Assembly (NCBI GenBank): GCA_937873135.1
Contig: CALMVQ010000278.1
Span: 1-35,210, forward strand
DNA length: 35,210 bases
Source: an uncultured Scytonema sp.
GTDB taxonomy: Bacteria; Cyanobacteriota; Cyanobacteriia; Cyanobacteriales; Nostocaceae
Direction of reading: 5' to 3'
Shown: positions 9,680 through 17,123 of the stretch, piece after piece
Position numbering within the stretch: position 1 is the first letter of the stretch
Layout of the letters: each line of letters starts with the position of its first letter
Notes under the pieces: model-generated
What the model saw: only the letters and a program-made list of their open reading frames with translations
Database searches by the model: none
What the model was told of the DNA's origin: nothing
Made by a program: the position numbers and the translations under genes

Positions 9680-9756
9680 CCCACCTGCCGAACGAAAAAC
9701 GCCTTCTGTAAGCAAAAAGAATATAGCTCACGAACGTGAGTAACCTGTCTGGTGGG
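9680..9756 (+). promoter_or_regulatory. Foldable leader segment upstream of sdhB
   Basis: CCCACC (9680-9685) can pair with GGTGGG (9751-9756), enclosing a 5-bp hairpin CTCAC-GAAC-GTGAG (9727-9740). The segment ends 44 bases before the sdhB start, so it may be a 5' untranslated structure or the 3' end of a separate small RNA. The arrangement is suggestive only. Confidence 0.3.
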
Positions 9757-9799
9757 AATCATTCCTCAGATGAGTGTGGTAATTTAAAGACTTTGGTTA

Positions 9800-10810
9800 G
9801 TGAAAATGGAAGTTATTTTTAAGATTGTTCGGCAGAAACAAGATTCCTCCCCTGTTGTGCAAAATTACGTTTTGGATGTCTCTGGAGGAAATACGATTCT
9901 GGATTGTCTGAATCAGATAAAATGGGAGCAAGATGGGACGTTAGCGTTTCGCAAAAATTGTCGCAATACAATTTGTGGTAGCTGCGCTGTACGAATTAAT
10001 GGACGTTCGGCTTTGGCTTGCAAGGAAAATGTGAGGAGTGAAATTGCGAGGTTACAACAAACTGAAATATCGGCAAGTGACGCAAATGTGGTTCCAGAAA
10101 TAACGGTAGCACCTTTGGGCAACATGCCTGTCATTAAAGATTTGATCGTAGATATGAGTAGTTTCTGGAACAATTTAGAGGCGGTTGCTCCTTATGTGAG
10201 TACACGAGGGCGTCAGTTGCCAGAAAGAGAGTTTTTGCAAACACCTGAAGAGCGATCACACCTCGATCAAACTGGCAATTGTATTATGTGTGGAGCTTGC
10301 TACTCGGAGTGCAATGCCCGTGAGTTTGACTCAAAGTTTGTCGGTCCTCACGCCCTCGCCAAAGCTCAGCGCATGATTGTAGACTCTCGGGATCATGAAA
10401 CTGAAAGCCGCTTGGAAAACTACAACCAAGGTACCAAGGGAGTATGGGGCTGTACTCGTTGTTTTTACTGCAATTCAGTTTGTCCAATGGATGTTGCACC
10501 ATTAGACCAAATTACTAAAATTAAACAGGAAATTCTGGCTCAAAAAGATGTCCCGGACAGCGTTTCGATTCGCCACCGTCACGGATTAGTAGAGGTGGTG
10601 AAACAAGGTGGTTGGATTAATGAACCTCAGTTTGTTTTACAAGTCGTCGGTAACTACTTTAGAGACATCAAAGGACTACTAGCGATCGCGCCTTTAGGGT
10701 TACGAATGTTAGCTCGAGGTAAATTACCTCTTTCATTTGAGGCTTCCCAAGGCACTCAACAAGTGCGAGCGCTCATTGAAGCTATTCAACTTGAAAGCAA
10801 GAATATTTAG
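9800..10810 (+). CDS. sdhB: Succinate dehydrogenase/fumarate reductase iron-sulfur subunit
   Basis: A 336-residue protein from GTG at 9800 (ATG at 9806 is an equally possible start). The N-terminal ferredoxin domain binds [2Fe-2S] through C54, C59, C62 and C74. The C-terminal domain has CIMCGACYSEC (C161, C164, C167, C171) and CTRCFYCNSVCP (C218, C221, C224, C228). In classical SdhB the position of C221 is not cysteine and the third cluster is [3Fe-4S]; the extra cysteine predicts a second [4Fe-4S], as in E-type enzymes. About 90 residues follow the last cluster motif, longer than in proteobacterial SdhB. It passes electrons from the flavoprotein SdhA to the quinone pool at the thylakoid or plasma membrane. 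No sdhA or membrane-anchor gene is adjacent; unlinked sdh genes are usual in cyanobacteria. Confidence 0.93.
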   Translation: MKMEVIFKIVRQKQDSSPVVQNYVLDVSGGNTILDCLNQIKWEQDGTLAFRKNCRNTICGSCAVRINGRSALACKENVRSEIARLQQTEISASDANVVPEITVAPLGNMPVIKDLIVDMSSFWNNLEAVAPYVSTRGRQLPEREFLQTPEERSHLDQTGNCIMCGACYSECNAREFDSKFVGPHALAKAQRMIVDSRDHETESRLENYNQGTKGVWGCTRCFYCNSVCPMDVAPLDQITKIKQEILAQKDVPDSVSIRHRHGLVEVVKQGGWINEPQFVLQVVGNYFRDIKGLLAIAPLGLRMLARGKLPLSFEASQGTQQVRALIEAIQLESKNI

Positions 10811-10836
10811 GAGGTAAGGGAGGTAAGGGAGGTAAG
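10810..10836 (+). repeat. Three tandem copies of GGAGGTAAG after sdhB
   Basis: Three perfect 9-bp units start on the last base of the sdhB stop codon. The unit contains GGAGG, a full Shine-Dalgarno core. A complementary CACCTCCTC lies at 10852-10860, and GTGC/GCAC (10840-10843 with 10851-10854) can form a small hairpin, so the stretch may fold as the sdhB terminator. Confidence 0.7.
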
Positions 10837-10885
10837 GAAGTGCAAATTCCGCACCTCCTCATTCGTAAACGTTCACACTTCAACT

Positions 10886-11410
10886 TCAGCGTGGATCTTG
10901 AGGTATATTCAGTGGTTGTCCGGAACGGTTATAAACAGAAATATCCCACTGCCCATTAACACTTTGCTCAAAAGCAATTCGACTCCCATCAGCGCTAATT
11001 GTAGGGCGGCGCACTTCTGCTGGTAAATTGGCTGTTAAATTGCGTGATTGACGTGTTTCGCGATCATAGAGGAAAATAGCTGATCGCCCCTGACGATTAG
11101 CAGCAAACACGATATACCGCCCGTTCTCAGAAACAGCAGGATGAGAGGCGATCGTATCCAAGGAGTTTAAACCCGGTAAATCAATTAAACTGCGAGTTAT
11201 GGTATCAAACATATAAATATCTTGGCTACCACGTCGATCGCTGGCAAAAACAATGTATCTCCCACTAATTTGGGGATTTAATTCTGAAGCTGTACTATTG
11301 AGACTTTGACCTCCGGAATCAAAAGGATAACTCAGTATTTGAGGGTATCCTGTACAGCTACTTAACAGGCTAGTTGTGACAAATATAGGTATAAAAATAG
11401 AGCGTTTCAT
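10886..11410 (-). CDS. PD40/TolB-type beta-propeller repeat lipoprotein (copy 1)
   Basis: Chosen start is the ATG at 11410, giving 174 residues with a lipoprotein signal peptide: MKRS, a hydrophobic core and lipobox LLSSC (Cys about residue 18). The open frame extends upstream to 11452 but would bury the signal. The mature part has three WD40-like (PD40) blades: ISGRYIVFASDRRGSQDIYMFD, SENGRYIVFAANRQGR and SADGSRIAFEQSVNG, the repeat seen in TolB and DPP-IV-type propellers. Three blades cannot close a six- or seven-bladed propeller, so it may oligomerise or be a partial propeller. It is a paralogue of the next gene (11545-12099) with the same architecture and strand, 134 bp away. Probably anchored to a membrane facing the periplasm; function unknown. 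Confidence 0.85.
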   Translation of the reverse strand: MKRSIFIPIFVTTSLLSSCTGYPQILSYPFDSGGQSLNSTASELNPQISGRYIVFASDRRGSQDIYMFDTITRSLIDLPGLNSLDTIASHPAVSENGRYIVFAANRQGRSAIFLYDRETRQSRNLTANLPAEVRRPTISADGSRIAFEQSVNGQWDISVYNRSGQPLNIPQDPR

Positions 11411-11544
11411 AAGTGAGTTAGGAGTCAGGAGGAGCGGATATAGGAGGCACAAGGAGCTTCCATGTAGAGACGCTCAGCTTTATTGAGTCTTTCTTTAAAG
11501 ACAGGGGTCAAGGGTTAAGAATTATTTATCTGCTCCCCCTCTCC

Positions 11545-12099
11545 TTATGGCGCAAAGACTGGTGCACCATTGGCAATATCCAACTCAATATTTGGTCCCC
11601 GATCTATGACTTCAATATCCCATTGACCACGACTGGCGGTTTCAAATACGACATAACGCCCATCTGGGCTGATATTTGGATTTCTCAACCACCCGCGATA
11701 TGTGGGAGTAAGAATTTGTGATTGTTGTGTAGAGCGATCATAAAGCGCTATCACCGGTCTACCTTGATCGCTAGTAATATAAGCAGTGTAACGCCCAGTG
11801 TAGCTGAGGCTAGGACTTTCGATAATTGTCTCCGGTCGGTTTAAGTTAGGCAGATCAACGAACTGTTGCTGTTCGAGATCGTACAGCAACAGTTGTTGAC
11901 TCCTATTGCGATTTGAGACAAATGCCAAAAAACGACCATTGCCACTCAAGGCAGGTTGCTCTTCAGTATAGCGACTGTTAAGAGATGTTGGTCCAATGGA
12001 GATCTCACTGTAGCTACAGGATGCGAGCAAACAAGATATGGTCAAACTCAGACTCCAGTAAATTTGTTTTTGGAGCCATCCGGGGGTAAATTTTTTCAC
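11545..12099 (-). CDS. PD40/TolB-type beta-propeller repeat lipoprotein (copy 2)
   Basis: A 184-residue protein with basic N-terminus (MKKFTPGWLQKQ), hydrophobic stretch and lipobox LLASC (Cys about residue 28), so a predicted lipoprotein. It then has three PD40-like blades: LSGNGRFLAFVSNRNRSQQLLLYD, LSYTGRYTAYITSDQGRPVIALYD and ISPDGRYVVFETASRGQWDIEVID. It is a clear paralogue of the protein at 10886-11410, sharing blade spacing and the FVDLPNLN / LIDLPGLN segment between blades 1 and 2, so the pair arose by tandem duplication. It lies 48 bp downstream of the Ycf66 gene on the same strand, so Ycf66 and both lipoproteins could share a transcript. Function unknown. Confidence 0.85.
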   Translation of the reverse strand: MKKFTPGWLQKQIYWSLSLTISCLLASCSYSEISIGPTSLNSRYTEEQPALSGNGRFLAFVSNRNRSQQLLLYDLEQQQFVDLPNLNRPETIIESPSLSYTGRYTAYITSDQGRPVIALYDRSTQQSQILTPTYRGWLRNPNISPDGRYVVFETASRGQWDIEVIDRGPNIELDIANGAPVFAP

Positions 12100-12147
12100 C
12101 TCAGCTTTTTCCGTTGCCCCTTCAGATGTTCTTCAGCTTGTTTAGAT

Positions 12148-13086
12148 TTATTCCTCAAAATTTACTGGATTGTCTGGATCATGATCTCTCGCATCAATAG
12201 GTTTGTATTCTACGTATTCACTTGGCATGACATCATCCTCCCGTTCCCTCCCTGAAGTTGAATCCGTCGGTGGACGACGTCTTCTCTGTCTAGGAGCTAC
12301 ATCTTCATCACGGCTTTCTGGACGAATAGATCCCTTAGTGCCACTACGGCGCGTTGAAGATCTTCTTTCGTCAGTTATTGAACTATCTCTATCATCAGAA
12401 GATCTTCTTTCTTGAGTTGTTGAACTATCCCAATCATCAGAATATCTAGATGAACCCCAATTTTCATCTTCCAGCCTTTCTGGGTTACGATTCGTTGAAC
12501 CTCCAGAACTGCGGCGACGTGTCTTATTTGGTGATGTTGGTTTTTCACTGGTACGTCGTTCCGAACGGGAACGGGTTTCATCATCGTAATAACTATCACG
12601 AGATGAACGGCTTTCCCTGCTACCCGGTATTCTCGCACGCGGGGTGCGTTCCTCTTCGTAGTCATAAGGAAGTGGATCTAATTCTGCATCCACCTCCGCC
12701 TGGTACTTCCTGTTATATTGATAGCGATCGCTAACCTCTCGCTCGTCGTCCACAATTGGGGTATTGCGCTTGGCTTGCTGGGTAGCAATACCCCGCAGCC
12801 GAATACTTTCGACTGCAAAAAATACCGTTGTCCCTGCCAAAAGCAACTGACCAAATTGCAAAATTGGATCTAAACGCCAACCTTGAAATATGAGAATGAA
12901 GCCGCAGAGTAAGCCTACGGCTGCGAAAAAGATATCTTGGTCTCGTGATAGCTCTGGACGCACAGTGCGGAGAAAATAGAGTGCTGCCCCAGCCACAGCC
13001 AGGACAATTCCTAGAATACTGGCTGAGTTCGCCCCAAAATTTACCTGAGCCAGAACACTGGCTGAGTTCAGCCCAAAAGTTAACAT
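12148..13086 (-). CDS. ycf66: Ycf66 family protein with long disordered tail
   Basis: 312 residues. The first 100 carry the Ycf66 domain, with about three membrane helices (about 23-40, 52-68 and 77-93) and the family segment FLRTVRPELSRDQDIFFAAVG. From about residue 105 the chain is highly charged and of low complexity, rich in Ser, Arg, Asp and Glu, with repeats of the type DSSTTQERRSSDD / DSSITDERRSS, and is predicted to be disordered. Ycf66 is a thylakoid or plastid protein of unknown function, conserved in cyanobacteria and lower-plant plastids. The N-terminus contains a small internal duplication (NSASVLAQVNFGANSASIL) visible in DNA as two near-identical blocks at about 13020-13080. Confidence 0.9.
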   Translation of the reverse strand: MLTFGLNSASVLAQVNFGANSASILGIVLAVAGAALYFLRTVRPELSRDQDIFFAAVGLLCGFILIFQGWRLDPILQFGQLLLAGTTVFFAVESIRLRGIATQQAKRNTPIVDDEREVSDRYQYNRKYQAEVDAELDPLPYDYEEERTPRARIPGSRESRSSRDSYYDDETRSRSERRTSEKPTSPNKTRRRSSGGSTNRNPERLEDENWGSSRYSDDWDSSTTQERRSSDDRDSSITDERRSSTRRSGTKGSIRPESRDEDVAPRQRRRRPPTDSTSGREREDDVMPSEYVEYKPIDARDHDPDNPVNFEE

Positions 13087-13157
13087 TGCTGTTTTCCCAA
13101 TAGTCTAATCTATATTAGCGACTCATCATTAAAATCACTACTGCGAATAGAAATAAT

Positions 13158-13192
13158 ATATAGAGACGCGATTTGTGAATGCGTCTCTATAT
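13158..13192. repeat. Hairpin of the TAGAGACG family
   Basis: A 12-bp perfect stem (13158-13169 with 13181-13192), 11-base loop. Same stem sequence as the palindrome at 7344-7377. It sits between psbX and ycf66, both minus strand, and could end psbX transcription. Confidence 0.75.
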
Positions 13193-13386
13193 TCTCCGCT
13201 AACAGTATCGATATGCTGAACTCAGTAATTCGGCAATTATCTCACAGACGAACGCTTTTAAGCGCTACTCTTTCGGTTCCTTAAGTGCCGCAGTGTAAAC
13301 CTTGAGATTTAAACTTAACTTTATACAAGTTATCAAGGCACCGAAGAGAAGAAGTGGAACGGGAGTCTAATAGACTACCATCGGCA
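13193..13386. other. Region downstream of psbX with weak secondary structure
   Basis: No ORF. TTTCGGT (about 13271) and ACCGAAGAG (about 13341) can pair around about 60 bases, and CGCTTTTAAGCG forms a small hairpin near 13254. It could be a 3' structure of the psbX transcript or a small RNA; evidence is weak. Confidence 0.3.
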
Positions 13387-13506
13387 TTATGTGCGCTTGA
13401 CTTTATCTCTTTGGCTTACAAAAACCAATCCCACTACTACTGGGATAACGACAATCACCGTACCAGCCACCAAACTCAAAAGGAAATTTGCTAAAGAAGG
13501 CGTCAT
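13387..13506 (-). CDS. psbX: Photosystem II protein PsbX
   Basis: A 39-residue single-helix protein, starting MTPSLANFLLSLVAG and ending SQRDKVKRT. It has one membrane helix (about residues 8-30) and a short charged stroma-side tail. The start MTPSLANFL and the pattern VIVVIP...VGLVFVSQ(R/K)DK are characteristic of cyanobacterial PsbX, a small subunit near cytochrome b559 that influences quinone exchange at the QB site. It is too short for most automatic ORF cut-offs. Divergent from the YggT gene at 13704, leaving a 197-bp shared promoter region. Confidence 0.92.
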   Translation of the reverse strand: MTPSLANFLLSLVAGTVIVVIPVVVGLVFVSQRDKVKRT

Positions 13507-13703
13507 AGATCTCAACCTTTTTTTACATTCTTAGTATTAATTTTACTGGTCTATCAGTTTCTTGAGAAGCCTCCTTTACATATAGTTTTTACCCACCTTT
13601 GAAAGTGCTGTAGTCCGTTAGTATTATAAAGAGTGCTTTACAAAGCTTAAAAATTTATAGCAGCACGAGTTTTTCTTTTCTCATAGACAAAGAGCTTCAA
13701 ACC

Positions 13704-13988
13704 ATGAGTGGTGTTAACCTGACTGCTTGGATTCTCAACCCCTTGTTGGGTCTGATGATATTCTTGTTTATTTTTCGGATAGTTTTGACTTGGTACCCCC
13801 AAGTGAATCTCAATCATTTGCCCTTTAATCTGGTAGCTTGGCCAACGGAACCTTTTTTGATTCCGTTGCGAAAGCTGATCCCACCCATTGGCGGAGTGGA
13901 CATTACTCCGATCATTTGGGTTGGTATTTTCAGTTTATTACGGGAAATTCTACTAGGTCAGCAAGGATTGCTGACTTTACTAACGTAA
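13704..13988 (+). CDS. YggT family membrane protein (Ycf19-like)
   Basis: 94 residues with two hydrophobic segments (about 8-28 and 65-88) separated by the family signature RIVLTWYPQVNLNHLPFNLVAWPTEP followed by PLRKLIPPIGGVDITPIIW. This is the standard YggT/Ycf19 (CCB3-type) repeat in single copy. Members sit in thylakoid or plasma membrane; in plants CCB3 helps attach haem ci to cytochrome b6, and in bacteria YggT proteins affect division or osmotic response. Which role applies here cannot be told from sequence. Confidence 0.9.
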   Translation: MSGVNLTAWILNPLLGLMIFLFIFRIVLTWYPQVNLNHLPFNLVAWPTEPFLIPLRKLIPPIGGVDITPIIWVGIFSLLREILLGQQGLLTLLT

Positions 13989-14158
13989 GTTGTTGAGCCT
14001 GCAATGATCCCACCCGCGAGTCAGGAGCGGAACCGTTTTGCGCCTCTTTGCCAGCGCTCCGGGCGCACAAATCTCTGTTCTTTAGTGGGCGCCTTTTATT
14101 CAGCAAGCCCTACTTAGAGGGATGTAGTTCTTCTTAAAGTCTTAACGCCCTTACTAAT

Positions 14159-14190
14159 AAAACAAAAGTATAATATTATACTTTTGTTTT
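14159..14190. terminator. 32-bp perfect palindrome overlapping the accC stop codon
   Basis: Two 16-base arms with no loop, A/T-rich with A-tracts and T-tracts at the ends. The accC stop codon (14178-14176) lies just off the centre, so the last codons of accC form one arm. The symmetric A/T tails would allow intrinsic termination from both sides, ending accC and readthrough from the YggT gene. Confidence 0.7.
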
Positions 14191-15525
14191 TAGCTCCTGC
14201 ACGAAATCGGTGTAAACATTACCCTGCAAAAACTGCTGATTTTCCATAATTTTTTGATGAAACCCAATGGTAGTGGGTAATCCCGTAATTGCGCATTCCC
14301 GCAGGGCACGTTTCATTCGATTAATAGCAGTAGGGCGGTCTGCCCCCCAAACAATTAACTTACCAATTAAAGAATCGTAATAAGGAGGAATTTGATAATC
14401 GGTGTAAACATGGGAATCCATTCTGACTCCGGGACCTCCGGGAGGGAGATAACCACTGATATGTCCTGCTGCCGGACGAAAGTCATGGTCGGGATCTTCG
14501 GCGTTAATGCGACATTCGATCGCATGACCACGTAAGACAACTTGGTCTTGAGTCAGTTTCAACCTTTCTCCTTGGGCAATCAGAATTTGTTCGACAACTA
14601 AGTCCACTCCAGTAATCATTTCCGTAACAGGATGCTCCACTTGAATCCGCGTATTCATTTCCATAAAATAGAAGCGACCGGATCTATCTAAGAGAAACTC
14701 GATAGTCCCTGCCCCTGTATAGTTAATGAACTCAGCAGCTTTCACGGCAGCTTGTCCCATTTTCTCTCGGAGATCTGAGTCAAGAGCCGGGCTGGGAGCT
14801 TCTTCCAACAGCTTTTGATTCCGGCGCTGAATCGAGCAATCCCGTTCGCCCAGGTGGATAACATTACCGTAGTTATCAGCTAAAATTTGGAATTCAATGT
14901 GGCGGGGACGCTCAATAAATTTTTCTAGATAAACGCCGGAATTGCCGAATGCTGCGCCTGCTTCGCCTTGTGCAGCTTGAAAGGATTTGAAAAATTCGCT
15001 TTCAGAACGCACCAGCCGCATACCCCGTCCGCCACCACCAGCTGTCGCTTTGATCATCACTGGATAGCCGATTTTATTCGCTGTCGCCAATCCTTCTTCT
15101 TCGGAATCTATCAAACCATCACTACCCGGTACCGTCGGCACTCCTGCTTTTTGCATGGTTTCTTTCGCCGTAGATTTATCTCCCATCAGCCGAATAGCTT
15201 CCGGAGATGGACCAATAAAGGCAATATGATGATCAGCACATATTTCGGCGAACCGAGCATTTTCTGCCAAAAAGCCATAACCTGGATGAATAGCGCTAGC
15301 ATTACGTGTCAAAGCAGCCGCAATAATATTGGGAATATTCAAATAACTTTTACTGCTTTTCGCTTCGCCTATACAAACGGCTTCATCAGCGAGTTGGACG
15401 TGGAGAGCATTACGATCAACAGTGGAATGCACTGCAATAGTCGCAATCCCCATTTCTTCACAAGCGCGGAGAATGCGAAGAGCAATTTCTCCCCGATTAG
15501 CAATTAATATTTTGTCAAACTTCAT
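14176..15525 (-). CDS. accC: Acetyl-CoA carboxylase, biotin carboxylase subunit
   Basis: 449 residues, the usual length for AccC. The N-terminal domain begins [22 protein letters not shown]. The ATP-grasp domain includes the glycine-rich loop [12 protein letters not shown] (near residue 163), the [18 protein letters not shown] strand and the catalytic [14 protein letters not shown] (near residue 288). The C-terminal domain has [13 protein letters not shown]. It carboxylates the biotin on AccB using ATP and bicarbonate, the first half-reaction of fatty-acid synthesis. Cytosolic. No other acc gene is nearby, consistent with dispersed acc genes in cyanobacteria. Confidence 0.97.
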   Translation of the reverse strand: MKFDKILIANRGEIALRILRACEEMGIATIAVHSTVDRNALHVQLADEAVCIGEAKSSKSYLNIPNIIAAALTRNASAIHPGYGFLAENARFAEICADHHIAFIGPSPEAIRLMGDKSTAKETMQKAGVPTVPGSDGLIDSEEEGLATANKIGYPVMIKATAGGGGRGMRLVRSESEFFKSFQAAQGEAGAAFGNSGVYLEKFIERPRHIEFQILADNYGNVIHLGERDCSIQRRNQKLLEEAPSPALDSDLREKMGQAAVKAAEFINYTGAGTIEFLLDRSGRFYFMEMNTRIQVEHPVTEMITGVDLVVEQILIAQGERLKLTQDQVVLRGHAIECRINAEDPDHDFRPAAGHISGYLPPGGPGVRMDSHVYTDYQIPPYYDSLIGKLIVWGADRPTAINRMKRALRECAITGLPTTIGFHQKIMENQQFLQGNVYTDFVQELKTKV

Positions 15526-15969
15526 TTTCTCGTTTCGATCTCAGTCCAGTAGATTGACGTTATTTCTGTCAAATTTCAAACAAAGCTCTCGCTCTTCTTT
15601 CAAATTTTGACAAGAGTTTCTTAAGCTTCATCCCAAATATTAGGAAAGGATTCAGCTTTTTGTCTTTGGTGGGAGTCTGTGGGCGTGTACAATTGTATTA
15701 CTACAAAATACTACAAAAAACACTTGACACCTTATGCAGCTACGACGTTTCTATAAGTCAGATATACCTATTGAAGAAATTTTAGAGTCCTTAACTAACT
15801 TTTTTTGGAACAAGAGTGTCAGTTTGTGATAATTTCTGCAAAAAAACCAGGTTTCTACCAAAATATAGTGCCTCTATTAAGTCAAGTCCCAATAGAAAAA
15901 TTATATTTATCTCATCGACATATGCTGCACGCTATTTTTTATGCTATATTCTATATTTAGAAAAAACCA
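15526..15969. other. Divergent intergenic region between accC and tRNA-Leu
   Basis: No convincing ORF. It should hold the accC promoter (minus strand) and the tRNA promoter (plus strand); an AT-rich TATGCTATATTC at about 15941-15952 is a possible -10 region for the tRNA. A direct repeat TACTACAAA occurs at about 15700 and 15709. Nothing else stands out. Confidence 0.45.
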
Positions 15970-16050
15970 GCGGATGTGGCGGAATTGGTATACGCGCACG
16001 TTTGAGGGGCGTGTGCCTTTGGCTTGCGAGTTCGAGTCTCGCCATCCGCA
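15970..16050 (+). tRNA. trnL: tRNA-Leu (anticodon GAG)
   Basis: The 7-bp acceptor stem is GCGGATG (15970-15976) with CATCCGC (16043-16049), discriminator A at 16050. The D-arm contains AATTGGTATAC. The anticodon stem CACGT/GCGTG closes loop TTGAGGG with anticodon GAG. A type II variable arm TGCC-TTT-GGC and T-arm GCGAG-TTCGAGT-CTCGC follow. The CCA end is not encoded. It reads leucine CUC/CUU codons. Confidence 0.97.
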
Positions 16051-16052
16051 TT

Positions 16053-16105
16053 AAAGCTGTTAGCAATTAGCAAGAAAGCTGATTATAGTTGCTGACAGCT
16101 TTTTT
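16053..16105 (+). terminator. Intrinsic terminator of tRNA-Leu
   Basis: A 14-bp stem (16053-16066 with 16089-16102, one G-T pair) is followed by a T-run to 16105, just after the tRNA. Confidence 0.85.
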
Positions 16106-16377
16106 ACAAAGAAAACCAAATGGCAGATTGCAGCTATGTAATTTGTATCAATAGAAACCTCAGTTCTGAGTATAGGGTTCAGTTCAACAAAAGGATTGGA
16201 CCGAGATGCTCTAAGCGAAATACAAGGTGTCTAATACCATTTCTATATAAAGATGCAACTTTTCAGATACCCCAACCCCCCTTTTTAAGGGGCTAAGAAA
16301 TTATTTAGTGCCGCTTCATGGAGAAACGGTATAAGCTTCGATCCTTTAGAGAAATAAGTAAAGTTTTGTAAAGAACA
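16106..16377. other. Intergenic region before the chorismate-lyase-like gene
   Basis: No ORF. A C-run/G-run inverted element (CCCCCCTTTTTAAGGGG, about 16275-16291) of a kind common in cyanobacterial spacers is present. Confidence 0.45.
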
Positions 16378-16980
16378 TTGACTGCAACTTTTACACCAAC
16401 AAATAATTTTGCACTGCCAGGGGGCTGGCATTGTCTGACTCCAATTTGGCAGAGTCAGGAAGAGGAAATTCAGCACGGTTTGCCTCATACTCAGCTTTCC
16501 CCTTGTTGGCAAATGCTACTTTTGGGTGATGGTTCGCCAACTCGTCACTTACAACTACTCACAGGTGAACCGACAGAAGTGGATGTTATTGATATGTCAT
16601 TTATTGGTATGGACGTGGATAAAGCTCCTAACTTAATCCAGGCTTTACCCGGACCACGATTGCGGCGACAAGTTTGGCTGCGTACTCCCTCCGGTCAGCG
16701 GTTGGCATATGCCGCTTCTTGGTGGGAAGCATCTCATGTAGATGAGTACTTACAAAATCGTTCATTACCTATTTGGGCAAGTCTAGCTCGTCTTCGGACA
16801 GAGTTATATCGAGATGTCCAAGGTATTTATTACGGTCACTCAGATGCTTTAGAGGTAGGTTTTAATGAAAAGGGACCTTTTTGGGGTCGCCACTATTTGT
16901 TTTGGCATCACGGGCTACCCCTGACTTTAATTTATGAAGTTTTTTCACCTTACTTAACAAAGTATTTGGGAGATACGTAG
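16378..16980 (+). CDS. Chorismate lyase-like protein (4-hydroxybenzoate synthase)
   Basis: A 200-residue soluble protein. It has features of the UbiC/DUF98 chorismate lyase fold: RRQVWLRTPSGQRLAYAASWW (about 96-116), the PIWASLARLRTELYRDVQGIYYG helix region (about 131-153), and the C-terminal GRHYLFWHHGLPLTLIYEVFSPYL, whose E187 in EVFSP matches the catalytic-site glutamate region of UbiC. In cyanobacteria this protein converts chorismate to 4-hydroxybenzoate and pyruvate for plastoquinone synthesis, as I recall from work on Synechocystis. The frame opens with TTG at 16378; there is no in-frame ATG before residue 44, so an alternative start codon is needed. It stands alone, with a DUF3352 gene 143 bp downstream. 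Confidence 0.82.
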   Translation: MTATFTPTNNFALPGGWHCLTPIWQSQEEEIQHGLPHTQLSPCWQMLLLGDGSPTRHLQLLTGEPTEVDVIDMSFIGMDVDKAPNLIQALPGPRLRRQVWLRTPSGQRLAYAASWWEASHVDEYLQNRSLPIWASLARLRTELYRDVQGIYYGHSDALEVGFNEKGPFWGRHYLFWHHGLPLTLIYEVFSPYLTKYLGDT

Positions 16981-17123
16981 GTAATTAATGTCTCTTTGCT
17001 AGTTATATAGTTAGAACTGTTAATGGGTAATAGGTAATGGGAAGATCGTTATCGCCTCTTTTCCCAAATAAACTACCAATGATCCTGCATCATATACTGT
17101 TTAACAAGCAACGAAGGAATAAG

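Larger units (their letters stand above)
7944..9799. other. 1.86-kb gene-free region with repeats and foldable segments
   Basis: I find no credible ORF above about 25 codons on either strand and no tRNA or rRNA. Contents: the 5' region of the cyAbrB gene (about 7944-8150), a CATTTTTAT inverted repeat (8888-8896 and 8992-9000), the partial family A repeat at 9021-9048, and two foldable stretches at 9493-9619 and 9680-9756. The C+T-rich stretch 9176-9200 is unexplained. Such a length without genes is unusual for this window and suggests regulatory RNA or decayed mobile DNA. Confidence 0.55.

Noticed and set aside
12375-12734. Two overlapping open frames on opposite strands within the ycf66 gene
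   Set aside because: They arise from the low-complexity Ser/Arg/Asp-rich coding sequence of Ycf66 and resemble no protein family; Ycf66 itself is well supported.
14968-15507. A 179-codon frame antisense to accC
   Set aside because: It lies wholly opposite the conserved biotin carboxylase coding region, and its composition is that of a shadow frame.
15816-16070. An 84-codon frame covering the tRNA-Leu gene
   Set aside because: It reads through the tRNA, which is a clear structured gene.
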